From assembly GCA_019744975.1 (NCBI GenBank), contig JAIETP010000005.1, positions 59,353 to 123,352 on the forward strand: DNA of 64,000 bases, in the 5' to 3' direction. The first letter of the stretch is position 1, and the number at the start of each line of letters is the position of its first letter. Of the stretch, positions 1-8,208 are shown in pieces. The translations under genes were made by a program, and so were the position numbers. Below the pieces are notes generated by a model that made no database searches, was not told where the DNA came from, and saw only the letters and a list, made by a program, of their open reading frames with translations. Source of the DNA: Burkholderiales bacterium (GTDB taxonomy: Bacteria; Pseudomonadota; Gammaproteobacteria; Burkholderiales; SG8-41).

Positions 1-924
1 CAATACAAACTCGACCCCAACCTGCAGGCCGCACACGCCGCCTGCCCCTGGCTGGTGACCTGGGATGACCACGAAGTCGACAACGATTACGCCCGCGACC
101 GTTCGCAGGACATGGACCCGGTCGATGCCTTTCTCTTGCGCCGCGCCGCGGCCTACCAGGCCTGGTACGAACACATGCCGCTGCCGCCGGGCACATATGC
201 CGGCGGGCCGGACATGAAGATTTACGCCACGCATGTGATGGGCAATCTCGCGCGCATCCAGCTGCTCGACATGCGCCAGTACCGCGATTACCACGTCTGC
301 CCGCGCCAGGGCCGCAAGGCCGGCGGCAACCAGGTCAATGTGCTGGAATGTCCGGAACTGAAGCAAGCGGGCCGCTCATTGCTCGGCAGCACACAGGAAC
401 AATGGCTGGAAAATGCACTGGCGCAATCCACGGCGCGCTGGAACATCATCGCGCAGACCACGCTGATGGGCCAGGCCGACCGCGGCGCCGACAACGAACG
501 CGTGGTCTATACCGACGGCTGGGACGGTTATCCGGTGGCGCGCGAAAAACTGCTGCGTTTCATCGCCGAACGCAAAATCCGCAACCCGGTGGTCATCGGC
601 GGCGATGTGCATTTTTCAATGGCGGGCGAACTGAAACTGGATTTTGACAATGAACGCTCTCCGGTCATCGCCAGTGAATTTGTCTGCACCTCGATTTCAT
701 CATTCGGCCCGAGCCGTGCGCGGATCGAGGCGCTGCTCGCCAAAAATCCGCATGTGAAATTCGCCAACGGTGCGCGCCGCGGTTACGCGAAATTCGAAGT
801 CACGCCGCAGCGCTGGGAGACTTCATTCCGAGCTGTGGTCGATGTTGCCGATGCGCAGTCGAAAGTGTACGAACTGGGGCAATACGTGGTGGAGGACCGC
901 CGGCCCGGGCCGCAGCGCGGGTAA
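1..924 (+). CDS. PhoD-like alkaline phosphatase/phosphodiesterase, C-terminal part (5' end outside window)
   Basis: The frame is open from base 1, so the gene starts upstream; 307 codons remain of a family that is usually about 500 residues. PhoD enzymes are secreted metallophosphoesterases that release phosphate from mono- and diesters. The family signature WDDHEVDNDY is at residues 21-30 of the fragment, and a second metal-binding block, GDVHFSMAGEL, is near residues 201-211. The missing N-terminus would carry the Tat signal and first metal ligands, so export cannot be judged here. The stop at 922-924 is followed at once by an AT-rich repeat (926-962). Family assignment is firm; substrate is unknown. 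Confidence 0.9.
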   Translation, partial: QYKLDPNLQAAHAACPWLVTWDDHEVDNDYARDRSQDMDPVDAFLLRRAAAYQAWYEHMPLPPGTYAGGPDMKIYATHVMGNLARIQLLDMRQYRDYHVCPRQGRKAGGNQVNVLECPELKQAGRSLLGSTQEQWLENALAQSTARWNIIAQTTLMGQADRGADNERVVYTDGWDGYPVAREKLLRFIAERKIRNPVVIGGDVHFSMAGELKLDFDNERSPVIASEFVCTSISSFGPSRARIEALLAKNPHVKFANGARRGYAKFEVTPQRWETSFRAVVDVADAQSKVYELGQYVVEDRRPGPQRG

Positions 925-925
925 G

Positions 926-962
926 TTTATATAAGTATTTGATTTTATTGATATTTTTAATA
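926..962 (-). repeat. AT-rich dispersed motif, copy 1
   Basis: A stretch of almost pure A/T directly after the PhoD stop codon. Its complement contains AAATCAAATACTTATATAA, matching copies at 24541, 28280, 36383, 54425 and 19774. It stands out sharply from the GC-rich surroundings. Function unknown. Confidence 0.6.
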
Positions 963-996
963 CGACTTACAGTCCGGCGATTTACAGCCCGACGTT

Positions 997-1293
997 TTAC
1001 AACCCGAGTATTCGCGCCGCTTCCGCGGCATAACGGCTGATGGTCATGCCTTCGTACACCGCCTCGTCGACGGTTTCATCGAGCAGGACGCGGATTTCAT
1101 GCAGGCTGTCGCTGACCCAGTGGTCGCGCTGCACGGGCGAGTTGAGCACGTTGCGCAGCGTCTCCACTTCATCGCGCAGGCGCTGCACATCCGCCGAACC
1201 GCCGCGCACTTTCGCCAGATCACGCTCCAGCGCATCGATCAGTTGCGCGGCCTGTTCGAGATCGATGGGTTTGGTTTTGTCGTTTTCGCTCAT
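997..1293 (-). CDS. Small hypothetical protein, predicted coiled coil
   Basis: Encodes 98 residues that I do not recognise. The sequence is highly charged and helical, with a heptad-like stretch around residues 15-50 (LIDALERDLAKV, then RLRDEVETLRNVL) that suggests a coiled coil or helical bundle. No signal peptide or membrane segment is visible. It starts 30 bases after the stop of the hslR homologue on the same strand, so it is probably the last gene of a three-gene operon. A TCCTCC stretch on the plus strand just upstream gives a GGAGGA ribosome site on the coding strand, supporting the ATG at 1293. Cytoplasmic; function unknown. Confidence 0.7.
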   Translation of the reverse strand: MSENDKTKPIDLEQAAQLIDALERDLAKVRGGSADVQRLRDEVETLRNVLNSPVQRDHWVSDSLHEIRVLLDETVDEAVYEGMTISRYAAEAARILGL

Positions 1294-1323
1294 GGTTTTT
1301 TCCTCCGTTGATACGGCTTGGAC

Positions 1324-1698
1324 CTATTCGTCACGCCAGCGTTCGAGCTGACGCCGTTCGCGTTTGGTCGGCCGGCCGTGGCGCTCCTGCGCCGGCTCGG
1401 CGGCAAATTTGCGCAGCGCGACCTGCGCCTCGCGCTGTGTGCGGCTGGTTTCGTCTTCAGTGTACAGAGTGCGCGCCACAGTGGCGGAACCACGTTTATC
1501 CGACAGTTGTACAACACGTACCGTCCATGCATAAGCACCGATCTGGATCACCAGTTCATCACCAACATGCACGTCCTTCGCCGGCTTGATGCGTTCACCG
1601 CTGATTTTGACCTTGCCGCCCTCGACCGCCTGCTGCGCCGCCGTGCGCGTCTTGAAAAACCGCGCGGCCCACAGCCATTTATCGACACGGACGGACAC
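1324..1698 (-). CDS. hslR: Hsp15-like S4-domain RNA-binding protein
   Basis: 124 residues matching the heat-shock protein 15 family, which in E. coli binds stalled 50S subunits carrying nascent chains and helps recycle them. The S4 fold is clear: VRVDKWLWAARFFKTR at the N-terminus, then EGGKVKISGERIKP and VGDELVIQ. The basic C-terminal tail (RHGRPTKRERRQLERW) is typical of the family. I chose the GTG at 1696-1698 (VSVRVDKW) because it lies 5 bases after the stop of the upstream membrane-protein gene; longer readings run into that gene without homology. Likely co-transcribed with both neighbours. Confidence 0.88.
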   Translation of the reverse strand: MSVRVDKWLWAARFFKTRTAAQQAVEGGKVKISGERIKPAKDVHVGDELVIQIGAYAWTVRVVQLSDKRGSATVARTLYTEDETSRTQREAQVALRKFAAEPAQERHGRPTKRERRQLERWRDE

Positions 1699-1703
1699 GG
1701 CAA

Positions 1704-2117
1704 TCAGCCAGGCAGCGGCATCGCCTTGCGGTTGGCCAGTGCGATCCAGCCGCGGATGATGCGATAAAGCACCCAGACTCCGGTCAGCAGCATCAGCGGC
1801 AGCCCAACAACGGCACCGACTATCGTGATAATCATCAGCCATGACAGGACAAACCAGCCCAGCGCCCACCAGAAGGTGCGGATCTGCCAGGAAAAATGGC
1901 TGTCGAGAAAGGTGCCGCGCACAGAATCGCGCTTCACATAATTGATGATCACCGCGATGATCGAAGGCCAGCCGCTGAGAAAGGCGGTGACGATGAAGGC
2001 CGCGCTGGTCAGCCCGGTCAGCGCGCTGAAGGCATGCAGGCCGTAGATGATGTGCGTCAGCGTGACCAGGTCGTCGGAAGGCAGCGGGCTCAGGGTTTTG
2101 CCGTCGATGTCGGTCAT
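1704..2117 (-). CDS. Small integral membrane protein, DUF4870-like
   Basis: 137 residues with several hydrophobic segments: about 23-50, a short one near 50-62, and a long C-terminal stretch around 82-127 that can hold two helices. The layout and the HIIYGLHAFSALTG opening resemble the DUF4870/Tic20-like small membrane proteins of proteobacteria, whose function is not established. The ATG at 2117 has AGGAA just upstream on the coding strand. It is the first gene of the minus-strand group leading into hslR. A REP-like element (2153-2238) lies immediately upstream, so the promoter must be within or beyond that repeat. Confidence 0.7.
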   Translation of the reverse strand: MTDIDGKTLSPLPSDDLVTLTHIIYGLHAFSALTGLTSAAFIVTAFLSGWPSIIAVIINYVKRDSVRGTFLDSHFSWQIRTFWWALGWFVLSWLMIITIVGAVVGLPLMLLTGVWVLYRIIRGWIALANRKAMPLPG

Positions 2118-2152
2118 GGTTATTCCTTCCTTGGTATTCCGGGAAAAAGGGA

Positions 2153-2238
2153 TCCCGTTCGCCCTGAGCCTGTCGAAGGGTGAACAGGCTTCGACAAGCC
2201 TGTCCTGAGCAAAGCCGAAGGACTCAGCGCGAACGGGA
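2153..2238. repeat. REP-like palindromic element, copy A
   Basis: 86 bases bounded by TCCCGTTC and its complement GAACGGGA. The interior carries CCTGAGCCTGTCGAAGG and GCTTCGACAAGCCTGTCCTG, which pair into a long imperfect hairpin. Two related copies lie at 17917-18008 and 48937-49017, all intergenic. Confidence 0.85.
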
Positions 2239-2267
2239 TTGCTTGGATGTTTGACATCAAATCACCA

Positions 2268-2657
2268 TCACGAGAGATCGATTGCATGTTTCTTGAAATC
2301 CGCCAGCGATGCAAACTCCAGCGAAGCTTCATGCGTCGCCGCCAGCACCACCTGCGGCGCGCGCCCGGCGTCCAGCGCCTCGCGCCAACGCGGCGCGCAC
2401 AGACACCAACGGTCGCCCGGTTTTAATCCAGGGAACCCCGCCTGCGGCCAGGGCGTGGTCAGGTCATTACCCTGCGCCTTGCTGTATTCGAGGAATTCCG
2501 CGGTCATCACCGCGCACACCGTATGCACGCCGACATCTTCCGGGCTGGTGTTACAGCATCCGTCACGGAAAAAACCGGTTTTCGGCCGTTCGCTGCAGGG
2601 CTGCAGCTTCTCGCCTAATACATTGCGCGAATGTTCGTGAGGGTCAAATCGTCGCAT
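2268..2657 (-). CDS. DUF2237 family protein
   Basis: 129 residues with the hallmark blocks of DUF2237 (COG3651), a conserved cytoplasmic family of unknown function: NVLGEKLQPCSERPKTGFF, then GCCNTSPEDVGVHTVCAVMT, SKAQGNDLTTPWPQ, and FPGLKPGDRWCLCAPRW. Several cysteines are invariant in the family and retained here (the paired CC of GCCNT, the Cys of HTVC and the two of WCLC), hinting at metal or redox chemistry, but no activity is known to me. It sits between two unrelated minus-strand genes, 20 bases from the end of the radical SAM gene, and may be co-transcribed with it. Confidence 0.9.
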   Translation of the reverse strand: MRRFDPHEHSRNVLGEKLQPCSERPKTGFFRDGCCNTSPEDVGVHTVCAVMTAEFLEYSKAQGNDLTTPWPQAGFPGLKPGDRWCLCAPRWREALDAGRAPQVVLAATHEASLEFASLADFKKHAIDLS

Positions 2658-2677
2658 GTTCCGCTCCTGTGCCGGAT

Positions 2678-4183
2678 TCAGGCATGCACATGTCGTGCCT
2701 GACGCAGTCTGCCGCGCGCACCCGCCTTTGGATCCGGCCGCGTGCCGCTGGCCATGAACGGCAGCTTGCCCTTGGCGCCACCGGCCTCGTAATCACCGAC
2801 CACTGCAGCAGCCACCATGGTCGCATCCGTGCCGGACTCGACCAGAAAATCATGCAGGTATCCGCAGAGTTTTTCCAGCGCGAATTCATGGGTCTTGCCG
2901 GTGCGGGCGAACAACCAGTCGGTGAACCGCATGAATCGGGTAAAAGGACTATCCGCCAGCAGCAAGGGCAGCGCGCGGTGAAAACGCCCGGAATTGCCGA
3001 CCAGATCCCAGTACCGCGCAAACCGCACGATGCGTTGTACCGCATTGAAATCGAGGGCGTCTGTGGCCAGCACCACATAGGGCGCATCCGGGCTGTAACG
3101 CATCGCATGTTGTTCGGTATGGCGGGCAATCGGCGCACCGCGCAGGCGTTTGAGGATGCCGACCTGGATTTCATGCGGACGCAAGGCATGCAGCCGGTCA
3201 AAGCCGCGACCGAAGCTGGCCAGGTCCTCGCCGGGCAGGCCGGCGATCAAGTCGACATGGATCAGCGCCGGTGATTCCTCCCGCAGCCAGCGCAGATTGG
3301 CCTCGGCAGCGGCATTGTCCTGCCGGCGCGAAATGCGCGCCTGCACCGTCTCATCCCAGGTCTGGATGCCGACTTCGAAATGCAGCCTGCCCTGCGGGAA
3401 ACGCAGGATCGCAGCCTTCAATTTTTCCGGCAGGTGGTCGGGGATCAGTTCGAAATGGATGAACAGGTCATCCGACAGCCGCGCCAGGAAAAATTCGAGT
3501 ATGGCCAGGCTGGCGGCGATTTTCAGATTGAAGGTGCGATCGACAAAACGGAAATGCCGCGCACCGCGGTCGTATAAAACCTGCAACTCGCCGAGAAAAC
3601 GTTCGACCTCGAAAGGCCAGGCGGTTTTGTCCAGCGCAGACAGGCAGAATTCGCATTTGAACGGGCAGCCGCGCGAGGCTTCAACATAGATGAAACGCCG
3701 CGCGATGTCATCGTCGTTGTATTCGCCGTAGGGCAGCGCGATGTCGGCCAGCGGCGGCTGTTTGCCGGCATGGATTTTTTGTGCCGGCGGTTTGCCGGCC
3801 ATGATGTCGGCGCAGAGCTGCGGGAAGGTCACATCGCCCCAGCCGGTGACCACGTAATCGGCCAGCGTGCAGACGCGCTGTTCTTCAGTTTCGTAACTGA
3901 CTTCGGGTCCGCCGACCACAATGACGATCTCTGGCGCCACACGTTTGAGGATGGCGATCACGCGCGCCGTTTCCTCGACGTTCCAGATATAGACGCCAAA
4001 ACCGATCAGCCGCGGCGCATCCGCCAGCAGGCGTTCTGCGATATCCGCCGGACGGTCACCGAGGACGAATTCGCTGATGCGGGTCTGCTCGCGCAAGACG
4101 CCCATGTTGGCACGCAGGCAGCGCAGGCCCAGCGCGGCATGCACATACCGGGCATTGATAGTGGTGAGGGTGATTCCAACCAT
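2678..4183 (-). CDS. B12-binding-domain radical SAM protein (DUF4080-type)
   Basis: 501 residues. The N-terminal 130 or so form a cobalamin-binding-like domain (LIGFGVYIWNVEET, VVGGPEVSYE). The radical SAM core follows with CxxxCxxC cysteines C173, C177 and C180 in RGCPFKCEFC, ligands of the 4Fe-4S cluster that cleaves S-adenosylmethionine. The C-terminal third is consistent with a DUF4080 region. Proteins of this layout include methyltransferases and ring-forming enzymes; the substrate cannot be inferred. The opening MVGITLTTINARYVHAALGL is typical and supports the ATG at 4183. It diverges from the 4285 gene across a 101-base gap that should hold both promoters. Confidence 0.88.
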   Translation of the reverse strand: MVGITLTTINARYVHAALGLRCLRANMGVLREQTRISEFVLGDRPADIAERLLADAPRLIGFGVYIWNVEETARVIAILKRVAPEIVIVVGGPEVSYETEEQRVCTLADYVVTGWGDVTFPQLCADIMAGKPPAQKIHAGKQPPLADIALPYGEYNDDDIARRFIYVEASRGCPFKCEFCLSALDKTAWPFEVERFLGELQVLYDRGARHFRFVDRTFNLKIAASLAILEFFLARLSDDLFIHFELIPDHLPEKLKAAILRFPQGRLHFEVGIQTWDETVQARISRRQDNAAAEANLRWLREESPALIHVDLIAGLPGEDLASFGRGFDRLHALRPHEIQVGILKRLRGAPIARHTEQHAMRYSPDAPYVVLATDALDFNAVQRIVRFARYWDLVGNSGRFHRALPLLLADSPFTRFMRFTDWLFARTGKTHEFALEKLCGYLHDFLVESGTDATMVAAAVVGDYEAGGAKGKLPFMASGTRPDPKAGARGRLRQARHVHA

Positions 4184-4284
4184 GCCCCTATTATCGCATC
4201 GGGCGTGACCCGCCCCGGACGTTTTTGATACCCTAGCGCCCTTACCCCTTATTTTTCCCCCTTACTCTTTTCAGGAAGCAAGTC

Positions 4285-4662
4285 ATGGCACAACGACCCG
4301 AACAAGGCGCACCCGATACCAAAATGGACGCCACCGCGCTGTATCGCGAAGACATCGTCACCGACCGCAAGGTCGGCACCATCCGCCGCATGACCCCACT
4401 GAAAAGCGATGGCACGGATGACGCAACGCGGCCGACGCTGTACGTTGGCGAAGCGCAGATCATGACCAATGCCGGCCCGCTGCCGATTAATTTCGAAATC
4501 GAAGCACCGAACCTCGGTGCAGCCGTCGAAAAATTCGGTGACGCCGCCAAGGAGGCCGTCGAACGCACGGTGCGCGAACTGCAGGAACTGCGCCGCCAGC
4601 AGGCCTCTTCCATCGTCGTACCGGGCATGGGTGGCCCCGGCAGCAAGATCCAGATGCCGTGA
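4285..4662 (+). CDS. Hypothetical protein upstream of NUDIX hydrolase
   Basis: 125 residues, cytoplasmic by appearance (no signal or membrane segment). I do not recognise a characterised family. The middle (PTLYVGEAQIMTNAGPLPINFE) looks like a small beta fold and is followed by an amphipathic helix (residues about 78-107, with AVERTVRELQELRRQ) and a short proline/glycine tail. Its stop overlaps the start of the NUDIX gene by four bases (GTGA), so the two are translationally coupled and probably act together. The start at 4285 follows AGGAAG at a plausible ribosome-site distance. Confidence 0.75.
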   Translation: MAQRPEQGAPDTKMDATALYREDIVTDRKVGTIRRMTPLKSDGTDDATRPTLYVGEAQIMTNAGPLPINFEIEAPNLGAAVEKFGDAAKEAVERTVRELQELRRQQASSIVVPGMGGPGSKIQMP

Positions 4663-5084
4663 CCACTCCCACGGTCGTCGTCCGTTCCGCCGGCGTCGTC
4701 ATCGCGAGAAAACGCAGCGGCGACTGGCGGCTGCTGGTGCTGCGCGCCGCGAAAAACTGGGATTTTCCCAAGGGACTGCCTGAGGAAGGCGAAGATCCGC
4801 ATGAGGCCGCGCGGCGCGAAGCCAGCGAAGGCACCGGCATCTCGGACCTGACTTTTGATTCGGCCGAGTCACACAAGGAAACCATCGCCTACGGTACCGG
4901 CGAAATCGCGCGTTACTACCTCGCCATCACCACCACCGACGAAGTGAGGCTGCCGATCGTGCATGAACTCGGCAGACCCGCCTACGATGAATGGCGCTGG
5001 GTGACTTTCGACGAAGCCGAGGACGTACTGCCGCCGCGGCTGACTGCCGTGCTGGCCTGGGTGCGTGAGACACTGGACTCCTGA
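4659..5084 (+). CDS. NUDIX hydrolase with an incomplete catalytic helix
   Basis: 141 residues. NUDIX enzymes hydrolyse nucleoside diphosphates linked to another moiety. The NUDIX box spans residues 39-61 (GLPEEGE, then RREASEGTGI). Compared with the consensus GX5EX7REUXEEXGU, G39, E45, R53, E54 and E57 are present, but the last glutamate of the EE pair is Gly58; that residue is normally a metal ligand. GTG at 4659 is the start, forced by the four-base overlap with the preceding stop. The sequence KNWDFPKG before the box resembles diadenosine-polyphosphate hydrolases, so ApnA-type substrates are possible. Activity may be reduced or altered. Confidence 0.85.
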   Translation: MTTPTVVVRSAGVVIARKRSGDWRLLVLRAAKNWDFPKGLPEEGEDPHEAARREASEGTGISDLTFDSAESHKETIAYGTGEIARYYLAITTTDEVRLPIVHELGRPAYDEWRWVTFDEAEDVLPPRLTAVLAWVRETLDS

Positions 5085-5094
5085 CGGAATACCC

Positions 5095-5297
5095 TTTACC
5101 GCCAAGGCGCCAAGAACGCCAAGAACTTCAAAATAAAAACGACAGAACCTTCATTCCAATAATTCTTGAGCACCACCTCAATCAGCAATCATCAATCATC
5201 AATCATCAAAACTAATCTTTGATTGTTGACTCAGATTTTTGGAAGGGTTTTCTTGGCGCTCTTGGCGTCTTGGCGTTCTTGGCGCCTTGGCGGTAAA
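5095..5297. repeat. MITE-like element with GCCAAGGCGCCAAGA arms, copy 1
   Basis: A left arm at 5095-5125 (ACCGCCAAGGCGCCAAGAAC) is mirrored by a right arm at 5251-5297 made of repeated CTTGGCG units ending in CCTTGGCGGTAAA. The interior is AT-rich and includes three tandem AATCATC heptamers (5187-5207). No open frame of note. A second element with the same arms and an unrelated interior is at 31081-31250. Confidence 0.7.
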
Positions 5298-5314
5298 AAA
5301 ACTAAGCCCCCTCT

Positions 5315-7027
5315 TCAGCGCGAACCTTTCCTGGCCGGAATGATCGGCAGCATCAAATACGACGCCGTTTTACCGCCGGCATACACCGTGTTCACCGCGC
5401 CGGCATTGTAGTCGCCGTGATAGTGGGTGTAGGGCGCGCTGCCCTGACCGTCACGCGGCTGGATGTCGACGCGCAGCTGGTGGCCTTTTTTGAACACCAT
5501 GCTGGTCGGCCATACTTCGACTTCGCACTCGACGATCTCGCCTTTTTTCAGCCACTGCCGCTCATCATGGGCATGATAAGGACGATAAGGCAGCGATTTC
5601 TTCTGGTCCAGCTTGCGGTGTGATGCACGCAACCATCCCTTGGTGACACAAGGGATGGGTTGGCCGTGCTGGCCGACTTCGCAGACATCATGGCCGTGGA
5701 CATCGATATTGCGGATGGTCACAAAAATGTCCATGTCCTCGGACGTGCTCGACACCCACAGCTTCATCACCAGCGGGCCGGTGACCTCGGTGTCTTCCGC
5801 CATTGGCGGCGTGACGAAGGACACGCCGGTGCGCCCGACATTGCCGTGGGTGGTCGACAGTGATGAGCCGCCGGCAACACCGGCACTGGTCACGCCGCTC
5901 GGCGTGTACGACAGTTTTGTTGAAACCTTCGGCGCCGACTTGGCGAGCAAACCCTCCACCTCATCCGGTCCGCCCGGCGTTTTACGCTCGGGCTTCAGGT
6001 AGAGCTTGGTCCACTTCGTGCGTTTCAGCGGCCACTCGTTCTCGGTGCGGAAAGCATAGGGTTTCTTGCTGCCACCGGTGCGGATCTCGAGTTTGACCGG
6101 CGGTTCGTCCATGATGCCGGTGTCGATGTCCTTCAGCCAGTAATCGAACCAGCGCAGCTGGTCCATGCGTCCCTCTTCGGCATGGAAGGGATGAAAATGG
6201 CTGCCGGTGTGGATGCGGAGTTTTTTATGTTTCGACGCCGCGTTCATGAAACCTTCGGTATTGCCACGCAGGTGCATCGAAAAACCGCCCCAGTTGCCGA
6301 CGCTGTACACCGGCACCTTGATCTGGTCCCAGCGCGCGCTGGAGAGACGCCAGTATTCCGAATCGAGGTCGTTGCGCATGAAATTCCACATCATGTCGTT
6401 GTGGAAGGCATCGGGGTTGTAACTCCTCGGTTTGCCGAGCAGCTGATGCGCGGTGTGTGTCAGCCACCAGTTGCCGATGAAGCCGAGTGCAAAAATGCCG
6501 CCGTGGTAGGCCTGGTCGCGGTACTGGTCGGCACGACCCTCCCAGGGCATGATCGCCTTCAGCGATGGCGGCTGCTGGTTGGCGGCCCGCCATTGTGAAG
6601 AGGCATGATAGGAAATTCCGAGCATGCCGACATTGCCGTTACACCAGTCACGTTTGGCCAGCCATTCGATCGCATCATAGGTATCGAGCCCTTCCTGAAA
6701 GGAACTCGGGTCCGACTTGCCCGGCGACTTCCCTGAACCGCGCATATCGATCCGCACACAGGCATAACCGCGCGGGCACCACCATTCGGGATTGGCGGTC
6801 TCCCAGTTCATGTGCGGATTCGCCTTCTCCTCCAGATCCGCCGGCGGAATCCATAACTTGTCCTTCTGGTACGGCCCGGCATTGAGAATCACCGGTACAC
6901 GCTCGCGGAAATTCGGGCGGAACACATCGGCATAGATCACCGTGCCATCGCGCAGCGGAATCTGCACGTCCTTCTCGATGATGAGTTTCATCTTGCGCGG
7001 TTGCGAGATTTTTTTCTTACGGTTCAT
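5315..7027 (-). CDS. CocE/NonD family alpha/beta hydrolase
   Basis: 570 residues of the X-Pro dipeptidyl-peptidase/cocaine-esterase (peptidase S15-type) family, which hydrolyses esters or acyl-peptides. The N-terminal signature RDGTVIYADVFRP (near 26-38) and RIDMRGSGKSPG (92-103) are followed by the nucleophile elbow GISYHAS with Ser139. A candidate catalytic histidine lies in the TGSHFHPFHAEEG block. The C-terminal third is the jelly-roll domain of the family (KGWLRASHRKLD, GHQLRVDIQPRDG). No signal peptide, so probably cytoplasmic. Met13 is an alternative start. It lies 75 bases downstream of a Bug binding-protein gene on the same strand, suggesting the imported ligand may be an ester or amide, but this is inference. 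Confidence 0.88.
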   Translation of the reverse strand: MNRKKKISQPRKMKLIIEKDVQIPLRDGTVIYADVFRPNFRERVPVILNAGPYQKDKLWIPPADLEEKANPHMNWETANPEWWCPRGYACVRIDMRGSGKSPGKSDPSSFQEGLDTYDAIEWLAKRDWCNGNVGMLGISYHASSQWRAANQQPPSLKAIMPWEGRADQYRDQAYHGGIFALGFIGNWWLTHTAHQLLGKPRSYNPDAFHNDMMWNFMRNDLDSEYWRLSSARWDQIKVPVYSVGNWGGFSMHLRGNTEGFMNAASKHKKLRIHTGSHFHPFHAEEGRMDQLRWFDYWLKDIDTGIMDEPPVKLEIRTGGSKKPYAFRTENEWPLKRTKWTKLYLKPERKTPGGPDEVEGLLAKSAPKVSTKLSYTPSGVTSAGVAGGSSLSTTHGNVGRTGVSFVTPPMAEDTEVTGPLVMKLWVSSTSEDMDIFVTIRNIDVHGHDVCEVGQHGQPIPCVTKGWLRASHRKLDQKKSLPYRPYHAHDERQWLKKGEIVECEVEVWPTSMVFKKGHQLRVDIQPRDGQGSAPYTHYHGDYNAGAVNTVYAGGKTASYLMLPIIPARKGSR

Positions 7028-7102
7028 GAATACAAAACTCCCTGTCTGTAAACCATTGGTAAATAATCAAATTCAGGCTGCGCCCGGAGCACCATGGACT
7101 TG

Positions 7103-8080
7103 TTACTCAGGCACAACCCCGGCGCTCTGCGCCACTTTTCGCCACTTCTCGATCTCGGTACGGTTGTAACGGTCATACTCTTCCGGTGAATTGCCGACCG
7201 GTATCGCGCCCTGGCTGGAAAGGCCGGAACGCACGGCAGGCTCCTGCAAGGCCTTGACCACGGCGGCATTCAACCGGTCGATGACCGGCCTGGGCGTCTT
7301 CGCCGGCGCAAGCATGCCGAACCCGCTCGACACCAGAAAATCCTTGTAGCCCTGCTCGATCATGGTCGGCACCTCGGGGGCAACCGGCGAACGCGTGGCG
7401 GTGGCCTGCGCGATCATGCGCAGCCTGCCGCTGCGGACATATTCGATAAACGCGGGCATGGCGGCAAAGATCATGTGCGCCTGTCCCGACACCACGTCCA
7501 CCGTCGCCGGGCCGACCCCCTTGTAGGGCACATGGAGCATCTTCAGTTTTGCCGCCGACGCCAGCATCTCGATGGCGAGGTGCGTGGAGGTGCCGCGGCC
7601 CGGGGTGGCATAAGCGAGTTCACCCGGACGCGATCTGGCCAGCGCGACCAGTTGCCGGATGTTGTGCACCGGCAGCGAAGGATGGACCACCAGCGCATTC
7701 GGAACGTCAGCGATCAGCGTCACCGCCGAAAAATCATTGATCGAATCATAGGGCAGCGATTTGCGCACCGCCGGGTTGATCACATGGGCGGTCGATACCA
7801 TCACCACGGTGTATCCGTCGGGCGGGGCCTTGGCAGCAAGGCTGGTGCCCAGCGTGCTTCCTGCGCCGCCGCGGTTGTCGATCAGCACCTGCTGGCCGAA
7901 ATCCTGCGCCATTCTTGGCGCAATGAATCGCGCAATGATGTCGGTGTTGCCCCCAGGTGCGAACGGCACCACGATGCGGACCGGCTTGGATGGCCAGGTT
8001 TGCGCGCGCGCCGCCATCGAAGGCAACACCATTACGCACACCAGCAGAACCAGTACTGCACGGCAATGAGACTGTTGCAT
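7103..8080 (-). CDS. Bug/TctC-type tripartite tricarboxylate transporter binding protein 1
   Basis: 325 residues. Bug proteins are periplasmic binding proteins of the TTT system and typically hold a carboxylate between two lobes. A signal peptide (about 1-26, ending in ARAQ) precedes the mature start WPSKPVRIVVPF. The beta1-alpha1 ligand loop is the standard APGGNTD, followed by DNRGGAGS, PPDGYT, HVPYKG and PTMIEQG. Length and blocks are full and intact. No tctA/tctB genes are near. Transcribed divergently from the LysR gene across 128 bases that include a candidate operator, so it may be a target of that regulator, with the CocE-like hydrolase downstream. Confidence 0.92.
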   Translation of the reverse strand: MQQSHCRAVLVLLVCVMVLPSMAARAQTWPSKPVRIVVPFAPGGNTDIIARFIAPRMAQDFGQQVLIDNRGGAGSTLGTSLAAKAPPDGYTVVMVSTAHVINPAVRKSLPYDSINDFSAVTLIADVPNALVVHPSLPVHNIRQLVALARSRPGELAYATPGRGTSTHLAIEMLASAAKLKMLHVPYKGVGPATVDVVSGQAHMIFAAMPAFIEYVRSGRLRMIAQATATRSPVAPEVPTMIEQGYKDFLVSSGFGMLAPAKTPRPVIDRLNAAVVKALQEPAVRSGLSSQGAIPVGNSPEEYDRYNRTEIEKWRKVAQSAGVVPE

Positions 8081-8180
8081 GTTTTTTCCTCCTTAAGGAA
8101 TCAGCACCGCCCTTGTTTTGTAGTCATTACCGGGTCGGGACCGGCTTTTCAGGGAGCCGGAGCATGATTCTGTGTCCGTC

Positions 8181-8199
8181 GTTATAATCGGTCTATAAC
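8181..8199. promoter_or_regulatory. Candidate LysR box overlapping a -10 hexamer
   Basis: GTTATA at 8181-8186 and TATAAC at 8194-8199 are perfect inverted arms; inside them TATAATCGGTCTA fits the T-N11-A rule of LysR-type sites. The left arm also contains TATAAT (8183-8188), a consensus -10, about 20 bases before the LysR start codon, so binding could block the regulator's own transcription. No convincing -35 is visible. Confidence 0.4.
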
Positions 8200-8208
8200 A
8201 AAAAGATA

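Noticed and set aside
5187..5207. Three AATCATC heptamers as the start of a CRISPR or iteron array
   Set aside because: Only 21 bases, no spacers, no cas or rep gene; it is inside a MITE-like element.
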